The notes: generated from the sequence alone by a model not told the origin. A stretch of 64,000 bases of DNA from Amycolatopsis coloradensis (GCF_001953865.1 NZ_MQUQ01000019.1:105638-169637); one strand, 5' to 3'; numbered from the stretch's first letter, positions 23,341-32,094 are shown. Made by a program: numbers and translations.

Positions 23341-24939
23341 CTACATCCGGAAGACGCCGAAGCCTTCGGCGCCCTTCACTGGTCCATTGTGGATCACGGA
23401 CAGGCTGAGCCCGAGCACCGTGCGGGTGTCGCGGGGATCGATGATCCCGTCGTCGTAGAGCATCCCGGAGAGGAACATCGGCATCGACTCCGCCTCGATC
23501 TGCCCCTCCACCATGGCGCGCATGGCGGCGTCGTGCTCCTCGTTGTAGTCCTGACCCCGCGACGCGGCGGCGGCACGGGCCACGATGGACAGCACGCCAG
23601 CCAGCTGCTGCGGCCCCATGACCGCGGATTTCGCGCTGGGCCAGGCGAACAGGAACCGGGGATCGTAGGCACGGCCGCACATGCCGTAATGCCCGGCCCC
23701 GTACGAGGCGCCCATGAGCACCGACAGATGCGGGACCTTCGAGTTCGACACGGCGTTGATCATCATCGCGCCGTGTTTGATGATGCCGCCCTGCTCGTAT
23801 TCCTTGCCAACCATGTAGCCGGTGGTGTTGTGCAGGAAGACCAGCGGCGTGTCGATCTGGTTGGCGAGCTGGATGAACTGCGCGGCCTTCTGCGATTCCT
23901 CGCCGAAGAGCACGCCTTGGGCGTTGGCGAGGATGCCGACCGGGTAGCCGTGGATGCTCGCCCAGCCGGTGGCGAGACTGCTTCCGTACAAGGGTTTGAA
24001 CTCGTCGAAGTCCGAACCGTCGGCGACCCTGGCGATCACCTCGCGCGGGTCGAACGGCACCCTGAGGTCGGTGGGCACGATGCCGAGCAGGTCTTCGGCG
24101 GAGTACAGCGGCTCGGCGTAGTCCGGTTTCGGCGTCGGCCCCTGTTTGGTCCAGTTGAGCCGCTTGACGATGCCGCGGCCGAGCCGGATCGCGTCCTCTT
24201 CGTCCGCGGCCAGGTAGTCGGCGAGGCCCGACGTGCGGGCGTGCATTTCGGCGCCGCCGAGCGATTCGTCGTCGGACTCCTCACCGGTGGCCATCTTGAC
24301 CAGCGGCGGCCCGCCGAGGAACACCTTCGCGCGCTCCTTGACCATCACGACGTAGTCCGACATGCCGGGCAGGTACGCACCACCCGCGGTGGAGTTGCCG
24401 AACACCAGCGCGATCGTGGGCACCTTCGCCGCCGAAGACCGTGTGAGGTCACGGAAGATCCGGCCGCCGGGGATGAAGATCTCCTTCTGCGTCGGCAGAT
24501 CCGCGCCGCCGGATTCGACGAGGTTGATCACCGGCAGGCGGTTCTGCGCGGCGATGTCCGCGGCGCGGTAGCTCTTCTTGGCCGTCCACGGGTTGCTCGC
24601 CCCGCCTTTGACCGTGGGGTCGCTCGCCGAGATCATGCACTCGACGCCCTCGACCACCCCGATGCCGGTGATCACGCTGGCGCCGACCTGGTAGTCCGAA
24701 CCCCAGGCCGCCAGCGGGGAAAGCTCCAGGAACGGCGAGTCCTCGTCGAGGAGGAGTTCGATCCGTTCGCGCGCGAGCAGCTTGCCGCGTTTGCGGTGCC
24801 GGGTGACGTACTTCTCACCACCACCGGCGATCGCCTTGGCGTGCTCGCCGTCGATCTCGGCGAGTTTGCCGAGCATGGACTCACGGTTGGCGGCGAACTC
24901 CTCGCCTCGATTGTCCACGGTGGACCTGATCGTGCTCAT
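23341..24939 (-). CDS. Carboxyltransferase beta subunit (methylcrotonyl/geranyl-CoA type)
   Basis: A 532-aa carboxyltransferase of the crotonase-fold family. It has the acyl-CoA-binding half (SPLAAWGSDYQVGASVITGI, NLVESGGADLPTQKE, FGNSTAGGAYLPGMSDYVVM) and the carboxybiotin half (FLHNTTGYMVGKEYEQGGII, GASYGAGHYGMCGRAYDPRF). The NTTGYMVG..YEQGG..KHGA section is characteristic of methylcrotonoyl-CoA and geranyl-CoA carboxylase beta subunits rather than propionyl-CoA carboxylase. It moves CO2 from biotin to the gamma carbon of an enoyl-CoA. Its ATG overlaps the preceding dehydrogenase stop by 4 bases. Confidence 0.92.
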   Translation of the reverse strand: MSTIRSTVDNRGEEFAANRESMLGKLAEIDGEHAKAIAGGGEKYVTRHRKRGKLLARERIELLLDEDSPFLELSPLAAWGSDYQVGASVITGIGVVEGVECMISASDPTVKGGASNPWTAKKSYRAADIAAQNRLPVINLVESGGADLPTQKEIFIPGGRIFRDLTRSSAAKVPTIALVFGNSTAGGAYLPGMSDYVVMVKERAKVFLGGPPLVKMATGEESDDESLGGAEMHARTSGLADYLAADEEDAIRLGRGIVKRLNWTKQGPTPKPDYAEPLYSAEDLLGIVPTDLRVPFDPREVIARVADGSDFDEFKPLYGSSLATGWASIHGYPVGILANAQGVLFGEESQKAAQFIQLANQIDTPLVFLHNTTGYMVGKEYEQGGIIKHGAMMINAVSNSKVPHLSVLMGASYGAGHYGMCGRAYDPRFLFAWPSAKSAVMGPQQLAGVLSIVARAAAASRGQDYNEEHDAAMRAMVEGQIEAESMPMFLSGMLYDDGIIDPRDTRTVLGLSLSVIHNGPVKGAEGFGVFRM

Positions 24940-26084
24940 GCGGTGTATCCCAATCGCTTCGCGGCCAAGCCGGTGAGGATCTCGTTGGTACCGCCGCCGA
25001 TGCCGAGGATGCGGACGTCACGGTAGTGGCGCTCCACTTCGGCCTCCCGCATGTAGCCGAGTCCGCCGTGTAGCTGGACGGCTTCGTTGACCACCCATTC
25101 GGCGGTCTCGACGGCGGTGTTCTTCGCGAAACAGGCTTCGGCGATGACCTCTTCGCCCGCGACGTGCCGCAGCGCGACCTGGCGGGTGTAGGTCCGGGCG
25201 ACGTCGATCTTGCGCGCCATCTCGGTGAGCTTGTGCTGTACCAGTTGACGGGAGATCAGCGGACGGCCGAAGGTCTCCCGCAGGCGGCACCAGTCCAGCG
25301 TCAGGTCGAGTGCCCGCTGCGCGTGCGCGTAACCCTGCACCGCCAGCGAAACCCGCTCGGTGACGAACTGGGTGGCGACCTGCGCGAACCCGCTGTTCTC
25401 GGCACCGATCAGGTTCTCCGCGGGCACCCGGACGTCCACATAGGACAATTCGGCGGTGTCCGAGCAGAGCCAGCCCATCTTCTCCAGTTTGCGGGAGACG
25501 GTGAAACCCGGCGTGCCGCGTTCGACCACGATGAGCGAGATGCCGTGGGCGCCGGATTCGCCGGTGCGGACCACGGTGGTCACGAAGTCGGCGCGGCAGC
25601 CCGAGGTGATGAACGTCTTGGCACCGTTGATGACGTACTCGTCGCCCTCACGCACCGCAGTGGTGCGGATCCCGGCGACGTCGGAGCCGCCGTCGGGTTC
25701 GGTGACCGCGAGTGAGCCGATCTTGGCTCCCTCCAGGGCCGGCCGGACCCAGCGTTCGATCTGCACCGGATCCCCGGCCGCCGCGATGTGCGGAACGGCG
25801 ATACCGCAGGTGAACAGCGAGGCGAAGAGCCCGCCGGAGCCGCCCGCGTAGTGCAGTTCCTCGGCGATGACGACGGCGTCGAGATAGTCGCCGCCCCCGC
25901 CGCCGACCTCCTCGGGGAAGCCGACGCCCAACAGCCCGAGTTCCCCGGCCTTGCGGTGCAGGTCGCGGGGCAGTTCGCCCTCGCGCTCCCAGCCGTCGAG
26001 GTGCGGCAGGATCTCGGTTTCGGCGAACCGCCGGACGGTCTCGCGCAGCTCGGCGCGTTCCGGCGTGGCGAAGAGGTCGGTCAC
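24936..26084 (-). CDS. Acyl-CoA dehydrogenase (citronellyl-/isovaleryl-type candidate)
   Basis: A 382-aa acyl-CoA dehydrogenase with SLAVTEPDGGSDVAGIRTTA, KTFITSGCRADFV and C-terminal QLHGGLGYMREAEVERHYRD, the latter typical of short- and branched-chain enzymes. GIGGGTNEILTGLAAKRLG closes the protein. The GTG at 26084 overlaps the AtuA stop by 4 bases; an upstream start at 26126 would overlap AtuA further. In the Pseudomonas atu pathway the analogous enzyme oxidises citronellyl-CoA to geranyl-CoA, the substrate for the carboxylase. By context this is the best candidate for that step here, but an isovaleryl-CoA role is equally possible. Confidence 0.88.
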   Translation of the reverse strand: MTDLFATPERAELRETVRRFAETEILPHLDGWEREGELPRDLHRKAGELGLLGVGFPEEVGGGGGDYLDAVVIAEELHYAGGSGGLFASLFTCGIAVPHIAAAGDPVQIERWVRPALEGAKIGSLAVTEPDGGSDVAGIRTTAVREGDEYVINGAKTFITSGCRADFVTTVVRTGESGAHGISLIVVERGTPGFTVSRKLEKMGWLCSDTAELSYVDVRVPAENLIGAENSGFAQVATQFVTERVSLAVQGYAHAQRALDLTLDWCRLRETFGRPLISRQLVQHKLTEMARKIDVARTYTRQVALRHVAGEEVIAEACFAKNTAVETAEWVVNEAVQLHGGLGYMREAEVERHYRDVRILGIGGGTNEILTGLAAKRLGYTA

Positions 26085-27775
26085 AGGAGAGCCTCCGGGA
26101 TGTCGATCTCGCGGGAGCGCAGCCATTCCCCGAGTGCCTTCGCCTGCGGGTCGAACCGCGCCTGCGACGCGACGCCCTCACCGAGGATGCCTTCGATGAC
26201 GAAGTTGATCGCCCGCAGGTTCGGCAGCAGTTGCCGCCGGACCTCCAGGCCGACGGTCTCCGGGAGCAGCAGTTTGAACTCGGTGACGGTGAGCCGGTGC
26301 GCGAGCCAGCGCCACGCCTCGTCGGAACGCGCCCAGACGCCGACGTTCGCGTTGCCGCCCTTGTCCCCGCTGCGGGCGCCGATCACCTTGCCCAGCGGCG
26401 CCCGGCGGACCCGCGCCTGGGTGAACGGGGCAGGCAGCCCGTATTCGTCCACATCGGACAGCGCCAGGGTGTCGGTGGCTTGCGCGATGTCGCGGCGCGT
26501 CCCATCCGGTAGGACGGCGACGTGTGGAACCTCCTGCGCGTCCACGAAAGCGGCTCGGTAAACGCCATACGGCGATGCCGACGAGGGCGGCGCGGTGACG
26601 TGGAAGCCGGGATAACTCGCCAGCGCGAGTTCGATCGCCGCACCGCTGAACGCGCGCCCGGCGACCTCCGGATCGGCGTCCTTCACCGCGACGTGCAGCA
26701 ACGCACTCGCCTGCTGTTCGGTTTCGGCGTCCGCCCGATCGGTGCGGGCCAGCGTCCAGCGGACCTCGGCGGGCGGTCGCGCTTCGAGCGCGCCTTCGAG
26801 TTGTTCCTTGACCAGCGCGGCTTTCGCTTCGATGTCGAGTCCGGTGAGGACGAACGTCGTCTCGTTGCGGAAACCGCCGAGCCCGTTCAGGCAGACTTTG
26901 AGCGTCGGGGGCGGTGGCTCGCCGGTGACGCCGGTGATCCAGACGCGATCCGGGCCGTCGTCGGTCAGGGTCAGCGTGTCGAACCGCGCCGTGACGTCCG
27001 GCCCGGCGTAACGGGCGCCGGTGATCTCGTAGAGCAGTTGCGCGGTCACGGTTCCGGCGTTCACCAAGCCGCCGGTTCCGGGATGTTTGGTGATCACGCT
27101 GGAGCCGTCGGCGGAGATCTCGGCGATCGGGAAACCCGGGACACCGACCTCGTGTTCGGTGAAGAACGCGTAGTTGCCGCCGGTGGCTTGCGTGCCGCAT
27201 TCGATCACGTGCCCGGCCGCGACCGCGCCGGCGAGCGCGTCGTAGTCGTCGCGCGCCCAGCCGAAGTGCGCGGCGGCCGGGCCGACGATCACCGACGCGT
27301 CGGTGACGCGCCCGGTCACCACCATGTCGGCACCCGCGGTCAAGCATTCCGCGATCCCCCACGCACCGAGATAGGCGTTGGCGGTCAACGTCTTGCCGAA
27401 ACCGAGTTCCTCGGCGCGCTGGATCAGGTCGTCGCCCTCGACGTGCGCGATGGCGACGTCGACCCCGAGCTTCGCGGCCAGTTCACGGAGCGCGTCGGCG
27501 AGACCAGCGGGGTTGAGCCCACCGGCGTTCGCGACGATCTTGACACCCTTTTCCTTGGCCAGCGCGAGATTCTCCTCCATCTGACGGAGGAACGTCTTGG
27601 CGTAGCCGCGGTTCGGGTCCTTCATCCGGTCTCGGCCGAGGATGAGCATGGTCAGCTCGGCCAGGTAGTCACCGGTCAGCACGTCGAGCGGGCCGCCGGT
27701 GAGCATCTCGCGGACGGCGGAGAACCGGTCGCCGTAGAACCCGGACGCGTTGCCGATCCTGATCGGCGCCGTCAT
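26081..27775 (-). CDS. AtuA-family acyclic terpene utilization protein (DUF1446)
   Basis: A 564-aa member of the AtuA/DUF1446 family. It begins IRIGNASGFYGDRFSA and shows the family stretches LTGDYLAELTMLILGRDRMK, KIVANAGGLNPAGLADALRE, VTGRVTDASVIVGPAAAHFG and IECGTQATGGNYAFF. The C-terminal AtuA-like domain holds ARSGDKGGNANVGVWARSDE. AtuA is required for citronellol/geraniol growth in Pseudomonas, yet its biochemical activity is not established. The ATG at 27775 overlaps the preceding gene stop by 4 bases; the frame stays open to 27841. In actinobacteria this gene commonly travels with carboxylase and dehydrogenase genes, as here. Confidence 0.9.
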   Translation of the reverse strand: MTAPIRIGNASGFYGDRFSAVREMLTGGPLDVLTGDYLAELTMLILGRDRMKDPNRGYAKTFLRQMEENLALAKEKGVKIVANAGGLNPAGLADALRELAAKLGVDVAIAHVEGDDLIQRAEELGFGKTLTANAYLGAWGIAECLTAGADMVVTGRVTDASVIVGPAAAHFGWARDDYDALAGAVAAGHVIECGTQATGGNYAFFTEHEVGVPGFPIAEISADGSSVITKHPGTGGLVNAGTVTAQLLYEITGARYAGPDVTARFDTLTLTDDGPDRVWITGVTGEPPPPTLKVCLNGLGGFRNETTFVLTGLDIEAKAALVKEQLEGALEARPPAEVRWTLARTDRADAETEQQASALLHVAVKDADPEVAGRAFSGAAIELALASYPGFHVTAPPSSASPYGVYRAAFVDAQEVPHVAVLPDGTRRDIAQATDTLALSDVDEYGLPAPFTQARVRRAPLGKVIGARSGDKGGNANVGVWARSDEAWRWLAHRLTVTEFKLLLPETVGLEVRRQLLPNLRAINFVIEGILGEGVASQARFDPQAKALGEWLRSREIDIPEALL

Positions 27776-28566
27776 GCGAACTGCCCCGGCTGCCGACCCG
27801 CGCCGGGAGGTCCGGCGAAGGCCTGCGCGATCCCGAGCCATTCCTCGACGTCGGCGCCGGTGGCGACGAGGTCGGTGTCGTCAGGATGACGGCGCTGGGT
27901 GATGACGAGGCAGAAGTCGACGGCGCTCCCGGTGAGCCGCTGCTCCGCGTCCTCCGGCCCGAAAGCCCAGGTGGAGCCGTCGGGCGCGGTCAACTCGACC
28001 CGGAACTCCTCGCCGGGCGGGGCGAGCGAGTTGAGCTTGTAGGCGAAGTCGCGCGTGCGAGTGCCGAACCGGGCGATGTGCCAGAGCCTGCCGGTGTTCT
28101 CGCGCGCGACACCGAACGTGTCGAAGATGTCCTGGCCGTGCGCCCAGGTCTCCATGAGGCGCGCGGTCACCATCGACGCGGCACTCATCGGCGGCCCGTA
28201 CCAGGGGACCTTCTGCCCGTCGGGCACCGCGGCGAGCGCTTCGGCCAGCTCCGCGCGACCGGCACGCCACTCGGCCAGCAACTCCCGGGGCGGCGCCTTC
28301 GCACCCTCGGCCGCGCCGTCGTCGACGTAGCTCTCCCCCGTCGCGAGCAGCCCTTCGATCTCGGCCTGCCACTCGGCTTCGGACCCCCGCGCCGCGATCA
28401 GCGCCTTCTTGTCCGTCCAGGCCAGATGAGCGATCTGATAGGCGATCGTCCAGCCTTCGGCCGGGGTCTGCCGCGCCCAATCCGACGCGGGCAGCTCCGC
28501 CACCACGTCGTCGATGGCCTGCGATTCCGCCGCGAGATCCCCAAGGATCACGCCAAGGTCAGCCAT
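27772..28566 (-). CDS. TIGR03084-family DinB/MDMPI-like protein
   Basis: A 264-aa protein of the maleylpyruvate-isomerase/DinB-like helical-bundle superfamily (TIGR03084). It contains GWTIAYQIAHLAWTDKKALI with a metal-binding-type His, GPPMSAASMVTARLMETWAHGQDI with a second His, and a C-terminal GSAVDFCLVITQRRH region. Such folds bind zinc and often use a small thiol, mycothiol in actinobacteria; the activity of this subgroup is unknown. It is the first gene of the operon, with GAGGAGG before the ATG and a candidate operator 50 bases upstream. Confidence 0.82.
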   Translation of the reverse strand: MADLGVILGDLAAESQAIDDVVAELPASDWARQTPAEGWTIAYQIAHLAWTDKKALIAARGSEAEWQAEIEGLLATGESYVDDGAAEGAKAPPRELLAEWRAGRAELAEALAAVPDGQKVPWYGPPMSAASMVTARLMETWAHGQDIFDTFGVARENTGRLWHIARFGTRTRDFAYKLNSLAPPGEEFRVELTAPDGSTWAFGPEDAEQRLTGSAVDFCLVITQRRHPDDTDLVATGADVEEWLGIAQAFAGPPGAGRQPGQFA

Positions 28567-28612
28567 GCCCGCCTCCTCGCGTCTTCACCAGGCTCGCACC
28601 CCTCGTCAGAAA

Positions 28613-28630
28613 AATCAAGCACGCCTGATT
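28613..28630. promoter_or_regulatory. Candidate operator of the AtuA/carboxylase operon
   Basis: AATCAAGCACGCCTGATT is an 18-base imperfect palindrome (7 of 9 pairs) about 50 bases upstream of the first operon gene, in a promoter-like AT-richer patch. The TetR protein encoded at the operon's end is the probable binder. Confidence 0.45.
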
Positions 28631-28907
28631 GTTTTGTCGGCAGGTCCAGCCGACGGCCTTGAAGCGGGGTTCGTCGGGCTGGTCCGTCCAGCTGTCACCG
28701 AATAGTTGGTGAGCGTGGAGTGAGGTCGGTGCGACGGACGGGGGTAACCAAAGAAGTGGGCGCCAATGCAGCTGCGCCAATACTTCCCCAAGGCCGACAA
28801 CAGCAGACACTGGGACGACTTAAGCCAATCAGAGCGTTCAGCAAAATTCTGCCAAACTAGAGTCAGTGCACTAGCACAGGTGTTCGATCAGGGGTATTGT
28901 TGGTGTC
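28631..28907. other. Intergenic region between the AtuA operon and the HNH gene
   Basis: A spacer between divergent genes, noticeably AT-richer than its surroundings near the HNH end (GCAAAATTCTGCCAAACTAG around 28841). It contains GTCGGC-N7-GCCGAC (about 28636-28654) and short AT-rich promoter-like stretches. A minus-strand open frame across 28559-28810 has no protein-like features. No RNA gene was recognised. Confidence 0.4.
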
Positions 28908-30164
28908 GTGGCCAGCGACAACAGTCTCCAGGGAGCGCGTACCGAGTGGTGGCGTGCTGATACTGCGACGCTGCATGCCCGTAAGCAGGAAATCGAAGTC
29001 TTGAAACGTCAGTTGGATGCCGAGCAGTATGCGATCCTCGCGGAGTTGAATACGCGCGGAATTCGTGGGTGCAGTGGGCATTCGACGTTGATGGGGTTGA
29101 TTTTTCAGGATTTCCTGGTGTCGGAGAAGGAAGCGTCGGCCCGTGCTGATCGGGCCCTGGCGTTGCATCCCGGTGTGGCCATCGGCGGGGGCGTGGTGCC
29201 GCCGTTGGCGCCGTTGACCGCGGAAGCCGCTGCCGAAGGCGCGATCGGTGGCGGGCAGATCGATGTGATCCTCGGCGCTCTCGCCCAGGTCCCCTCCTTC
29301 GTACCCGACGAGGAGGTGCGGGCCGGGGAGAAGATCCTGGTCGATCTCGCTCGCCGGGCTGGGCCGAAGGAGATCGTCATGGCCGGGCGCCGGATGCTGA
29401 ACACGATGGACCCCGACGGCAAAGAACCCCGCGACAAGGATCCGAAAGACGCCCGGCCGGAGTTGCGGTTCGTCAAACACCGTGACGGCACACTCGGCTT
29501 CGCGGGAACCTTGGACCTGGAAACCTATGCCCGGTTGAAGTCCGACCTCGACCCGCTGGCAAAACCACACAAGGCCATCGACGGGGTCCGGGACTCCCGC
29601 AGTCAAGGCGAACGCTACGGGGACGCGTTCGCCGACTACGTGCGGTTGAAGACCGCCAGCCCCGATCTCCCCGGCCAGGCCGGGGAGTCCACCCAGATTT
29701 TGGTGACCATGGCCTACGAGGATTTGATGAACGAGGTCGGCGACGGCCTCCTCGATCTCGTCGGGCCGATCTCCGCGACCGACGTCCGGATCCTCGCCTG
29801 CGATGCCCGGATCCGGCCTGTTGTCCTCTCCGGCGCCGGGCAACCCCTCGACGTCGGACGCTCCAGCCGCTCCGCCACCACCCCGCAGAAACACGCGTTG
29901 AAAATCCGGGACGGCGGGTGTACGTTCCCGGGTTGCGATATGCCGGTGCAGCGCTGCACGGCTCATCACCTCGTTTTCTGGCGGCACCGTGGTGAAACGA
30001 AAATCGACAATCTGGTGCTGCTCTGCACCAAGCACCATCGGCTGATCCATAAAAGCGAGTGGAAAGTCCAGCTCGCCCAAGACGGACTCCCGGAATTCAT
30101 CGCCCCCGCCTACCTCGACCCCACCGGGGAACCGAGACGCAACACCATGCACCTACGGGTATAG
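28908..30164 (+). CDS. DUF222/HNH endonuclease-like protein (13E12-type)
   Basis: A 418-aa protein with an N-terminal DUF222 helical domain and a C-terminal HNH nuclease motif: GCTFPGCDMPVQRCTAHHLV, then NLVLLCTKHHRLIHKSEW. The paired cysteines and the HH and HRLIH residues form the zinc-stabilised beta-beta-alpha-metal fold. This architecture is that of the mycobacterial REP13E12 family, which occurs in many copies in actinobacteria and is often near integration sites, though its biological role is unclear. GTG start with a weak AGGGG upstream. No partner methylase or integrase is nearby. An AT-richer upstream spacer and the decayed gene at 30353-31154 suggest a region subject to rearrangement. 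Confidence 0.85.
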   Translation: MASDNSLQGARTEWWRADTATLHARKQEIEVLKRQLDAEQYAILAELNTRGIRGCSGHSTLMGLIFQDFLVSEKEASARADRALALHPGVAIGGGVVPPLAPLTAEAAAEGAIGGGQIDVILGALAQVPSFVPDEEVRAGEKILVDLARRAGPKEIVMAGRRMLNTMDPDGKEPRDKDPKDARPELRFVKHRDGTLGFAGTLDLETYARLKSDLDPLAKPHKAIDGVRDSRSQGERYGDAFADYVRLKTASPDLPGQAGESTQILVTMAYEDLMNEVGDGLLDLVGPISATDVRILACDARIRPVVLSGAGQPLDVGRSSRSATTPQKHALKIRDGGCTFPGCDMPVQRCTAHHLVFWRHRGETKIDNLVLLCTKHHRLIHKSEWKVQLAQDGLPEFIAPAYLDPTGEPRRNTMHLRV

Positions 30165-30233
30165 GCCGAAAGCCTTCCCGCACTGGACGGCGGCCATCAC
30201 GAACGCGGCCCAGGCAGGCTTACCGTAGGCGAG

Positions 30234-30359
30234 ATGCGCAAACGGGACGGGATCGGCGGCCTCGCCGCGCCGCTCGTCCTGATCGCGATGATCGCGCTGG
30301 TGATGGCCCTCCTAGCCTTCGGCGTCATGGCCGCGACGAATTACCTGCCGCGTCACTGA
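30234..30359 (+). CDS. 41-aa single-pass membrane peptide
   Basis: A short frame encoding MRKRDGIGGLAAPLVLIAMI followed by ALVMALLAFGVMAATNYLPRH. A positively charged N-terminus precedes one strong membrane helix (about residues 10-34), ending in a short outside tail. Codon use is GC3-rich like its neighbours. The binding site upstream is weak. It lies 70 bases after the HNH gene and could be co-transcribed with it. Its stop overlaps the 3' end of the minus-strand pseudogene by 7 bases. Function unknown. Confidence 0.5.
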   Translation: MRKRDGIGGLAAPLVLIAMIALVMALLAFGVMAATNYLPRH

Positions 30360-31154
30360 TCCATAGTCACGAAACCCGGACGACCAGCTCCCCCGGCCTC
30401 GACCAAGTCGACATAGCACTGAAGCGCTTCGGCGGGCAGGTCGCTGCTCTCGCCGTCGTACGCGGTGAGCCGGACGCCGTTCGGGATCACCGCCATCGGG
30501 TAGAAGTCCGGGATCGACCAGACGTCGCTGAGCATCTCGGTGAAGCGCCCCAGTTCCAGTGCCGTGTTCACCCCGCCCGGCAAGATCTCGCGCACCGCGT
30601 CGGCGATCGAATCGTTGTCCACCAGCGGGTGATCGACGCCGAGCTTCCCCAGAGCATCCAACCGAGCGGGGTTCCGTGGTCGACAGGACGGTCAGGCCCT
30701 GTTCCTTCGCCGGCACCGCCGCGGCCACGCCGATCGACGACGTCCCACCGCGGATCAGGATCGTCTGCCCCGCGCGGATGTCGAGCCCGGTGTACAGCGA
30801 GCCGTGCGCGGTCTGCAGCATCTTTGGCAGCGCCCCAAGCGTCGCCCAGTCGAGTCTCAAGCGCACGGGGATCACCGAAGACGCGGGCACGACGGTGTAT
30901 TCCGCGTAGCCGTCGTCGAAGGCGCGCCCCATCCCGCCCATCATCGCGATGACGCTCCGCCCGCGGCCTCGATCCCCGGCACGATCGGGAATGTCGCGTT
31001 CGTGGCGACACCGGTGCGCAGGTGGTACTCGGGCCGGTTCAGCCCGAACGCCTCGACCTTGACCAGCACCCATCCCTCACCAGCCCCGCATCGGGACATC
31101 CCTGATCCGCAACGCCTCGGGCGGGCCGGGTCCGTCGAGCACGATCGCACGCAT
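30353..31154 (-). pseudogene. Zinc-type alcohol dehydrogenase/quinone oxidoreductase, frameshifted
   Basis: The remains of an NADPH:quinone-oxidoreductase-like MDR gene are spread over three frames. It starts MRAIVLDGPGPPEALRIRDV (31154) and hits a stop at 31077. It resumes in another frame as GEGWVLVKVEAFGLNRPEYH and FPIVPGIEAAG, shifts again near 30960 (GYAEYTVVPASSVIPV, ILIRGGTSSIGVAAAV), and again near 30665 (MDALGKLGVDHPLVDN, PDFYPMAVIPNGVRLTAYDG). After NTALELG about 25 residues are missing before FTEMLSDVW. With at least three frameshifts plus a deletion, no functional enzyme is expected. Remaining similarity is high, so decay is recent. Confidence 0.85.
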
Positions 31155-31183
31155 GTCCGCGCCCAACCTGACCCGGCTCGCTG

Positions 31184-32044
31184 TTATCCCTCCGACCGCT
31201 CGAACTCCCGGATCAGCACCGGGTACTGCTCCCCGCCATGCCCCGCCGCGATCGCGCGGTCGGCCATCGCCTTGATCAGCTTCGGCAGTTCGGCGTTCAC
31301 GCCCAGCGCTTCGCTCTCCTCGACCATATGCGCCATCGCCCGTGCGTCGGTCTCCAAGGCCGACACCTCGGCCGGGAACGAGCCCTTGTCGACCTGCTCC
31401 GCGTAGCCGGGTAGCCAGCCTGCGACGCCGACGGCGATTTGCTGTGCGAAGGTCGCGTACGTTGCGGCATCGACGCCGGCGGTCCGCAGCATCGCGGTGC
31501 CTTGCAGCCACGCGTTCAGAACGCTCCACATCATCGTCAGGCCCGCGACGTCGTACAGGGAAGCCAGGCCGTGATCCTCGCCGAGATACGAAACCGTTCC
31601 GAGCGCGTCCAGCGCCGGATCGAGCCGAGGCCCGCTGAGCAGGATCACCGAGTCGGGGGTCCCGATCGACGACGGGATGGCCATGATCGCGCCGTCCAGA
31701 TAGCGGGCGCCCTGCTTTTCGGCCCAGGCGGCGGTTTCCCGCGCTTGAGCGGAGTCGCCCGAGGTCAGGTTGACCAGCGTCGTGCCCTCCAGCCTGGCGT
31801 CGCCGAGCAGTTCACGCACGGCCGGGTAGTCGGTGAGGCATACGATCGTCACGCCGCCCGCCTCGAGCGCGTCGCCGACCGAGGGGGCGAGCCGCGCGCC
31901 TTCGGCCACCAGCGAGTCGGCCTTGGCTGCCGTCCGGTTCCATACCGTGGTGGGATGCCCGGCTTTCAGGAACGCGCGGGCGAGCGCCTGGCCCATCAGG
32001 CCGAGGCCGAGAACCGTGATCGGGGTATTCGTGGTGTCGGTCAT
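31184..32044 (-). CDS. Imine-reductase-like NAD(P)-dependent oxidoreductase
   Basis: A 286-aa protein of the 6-phosphogluconate dehydrogenase/beta-hydroxyacid dehydrogenase fold. The Rossmann signature GLGLMGQALARAFLKAGHPT is followed by VWNRTAAKADSL, where Arg and Thr favour NADPH. The stretch ARYLDGAIMAIPSSIGTPDS is the hallmark of imine reductases. The C-terminal helical domain is of normal length for a domain-swapped dimer. It probably reduces cyclic imines or a related carbonyl; the natural substrate is unknown. The ATG at 32044 faces a MerR gene across a 50-base shared promoter region, so MerR very likely controls it. Confidence 0.82.
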   Translation of the reverse strand: MTDTTNTPITVLGLGLMGQALARAFLKAGHPTTVWNRTAAKADSLVAEGARLAPSVGDALEAGGVTIVCLTDYPAVRELLGDARLEGTTLVNLTSGDSAQARETAAWAEKQGARYLDGAIMAIPSSIGTPDSVILLSGPRLDPALDALGTVSYLGEDHGLASLYDVAGLTMMWSVLNAWLQGTAMLRTAGVDAATYATFAQQIAVGVAGWLPGYAEQVDKGSFPAEVSALETDARAMAHMVEESEALGVNAELPKLIKAMADRAIAAGHGGEQYPVLIREFERSEG

Positions 32045-32060
32045 GGCACCATCGTCAACG

Positions 32061-32076
32061 TTGATACCGGTATGAA
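32061..32076. promoter_or_regulatory. MerR-type operator in a divergent promoter
   Basis: TTGATACCGGTATGAA is a 16-base palindrome (7 of 8 pairs). On the minus strand it lies just after CTTGACC, a -35-like element, as in MerR-activated promoters with long spacers. It sits between the divergent imine-reductase-like and MerR genes. Confidence 0.65.
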
Positions 32077-32094
32077 GGTCAAGTGGGGAAAGCG

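Noticed and set aside
21427..25026. Very long open frame (about 1,200 codons) on the plus strand opposite the carboxylase genes
   Set aside because: It is the antisense shadow of GC3-rich genes; its translation is low-complexity (Arg/Gly/Asp-rich) with no motifs, while the minus strand encodes complete carboxylase subunits.
28908..30164. Restriction-modification or phage-defence island
   Set aside because: Only a DUF222/HNH protein is seen; no methylase, helicase, integrase or other defence genes accompany it.
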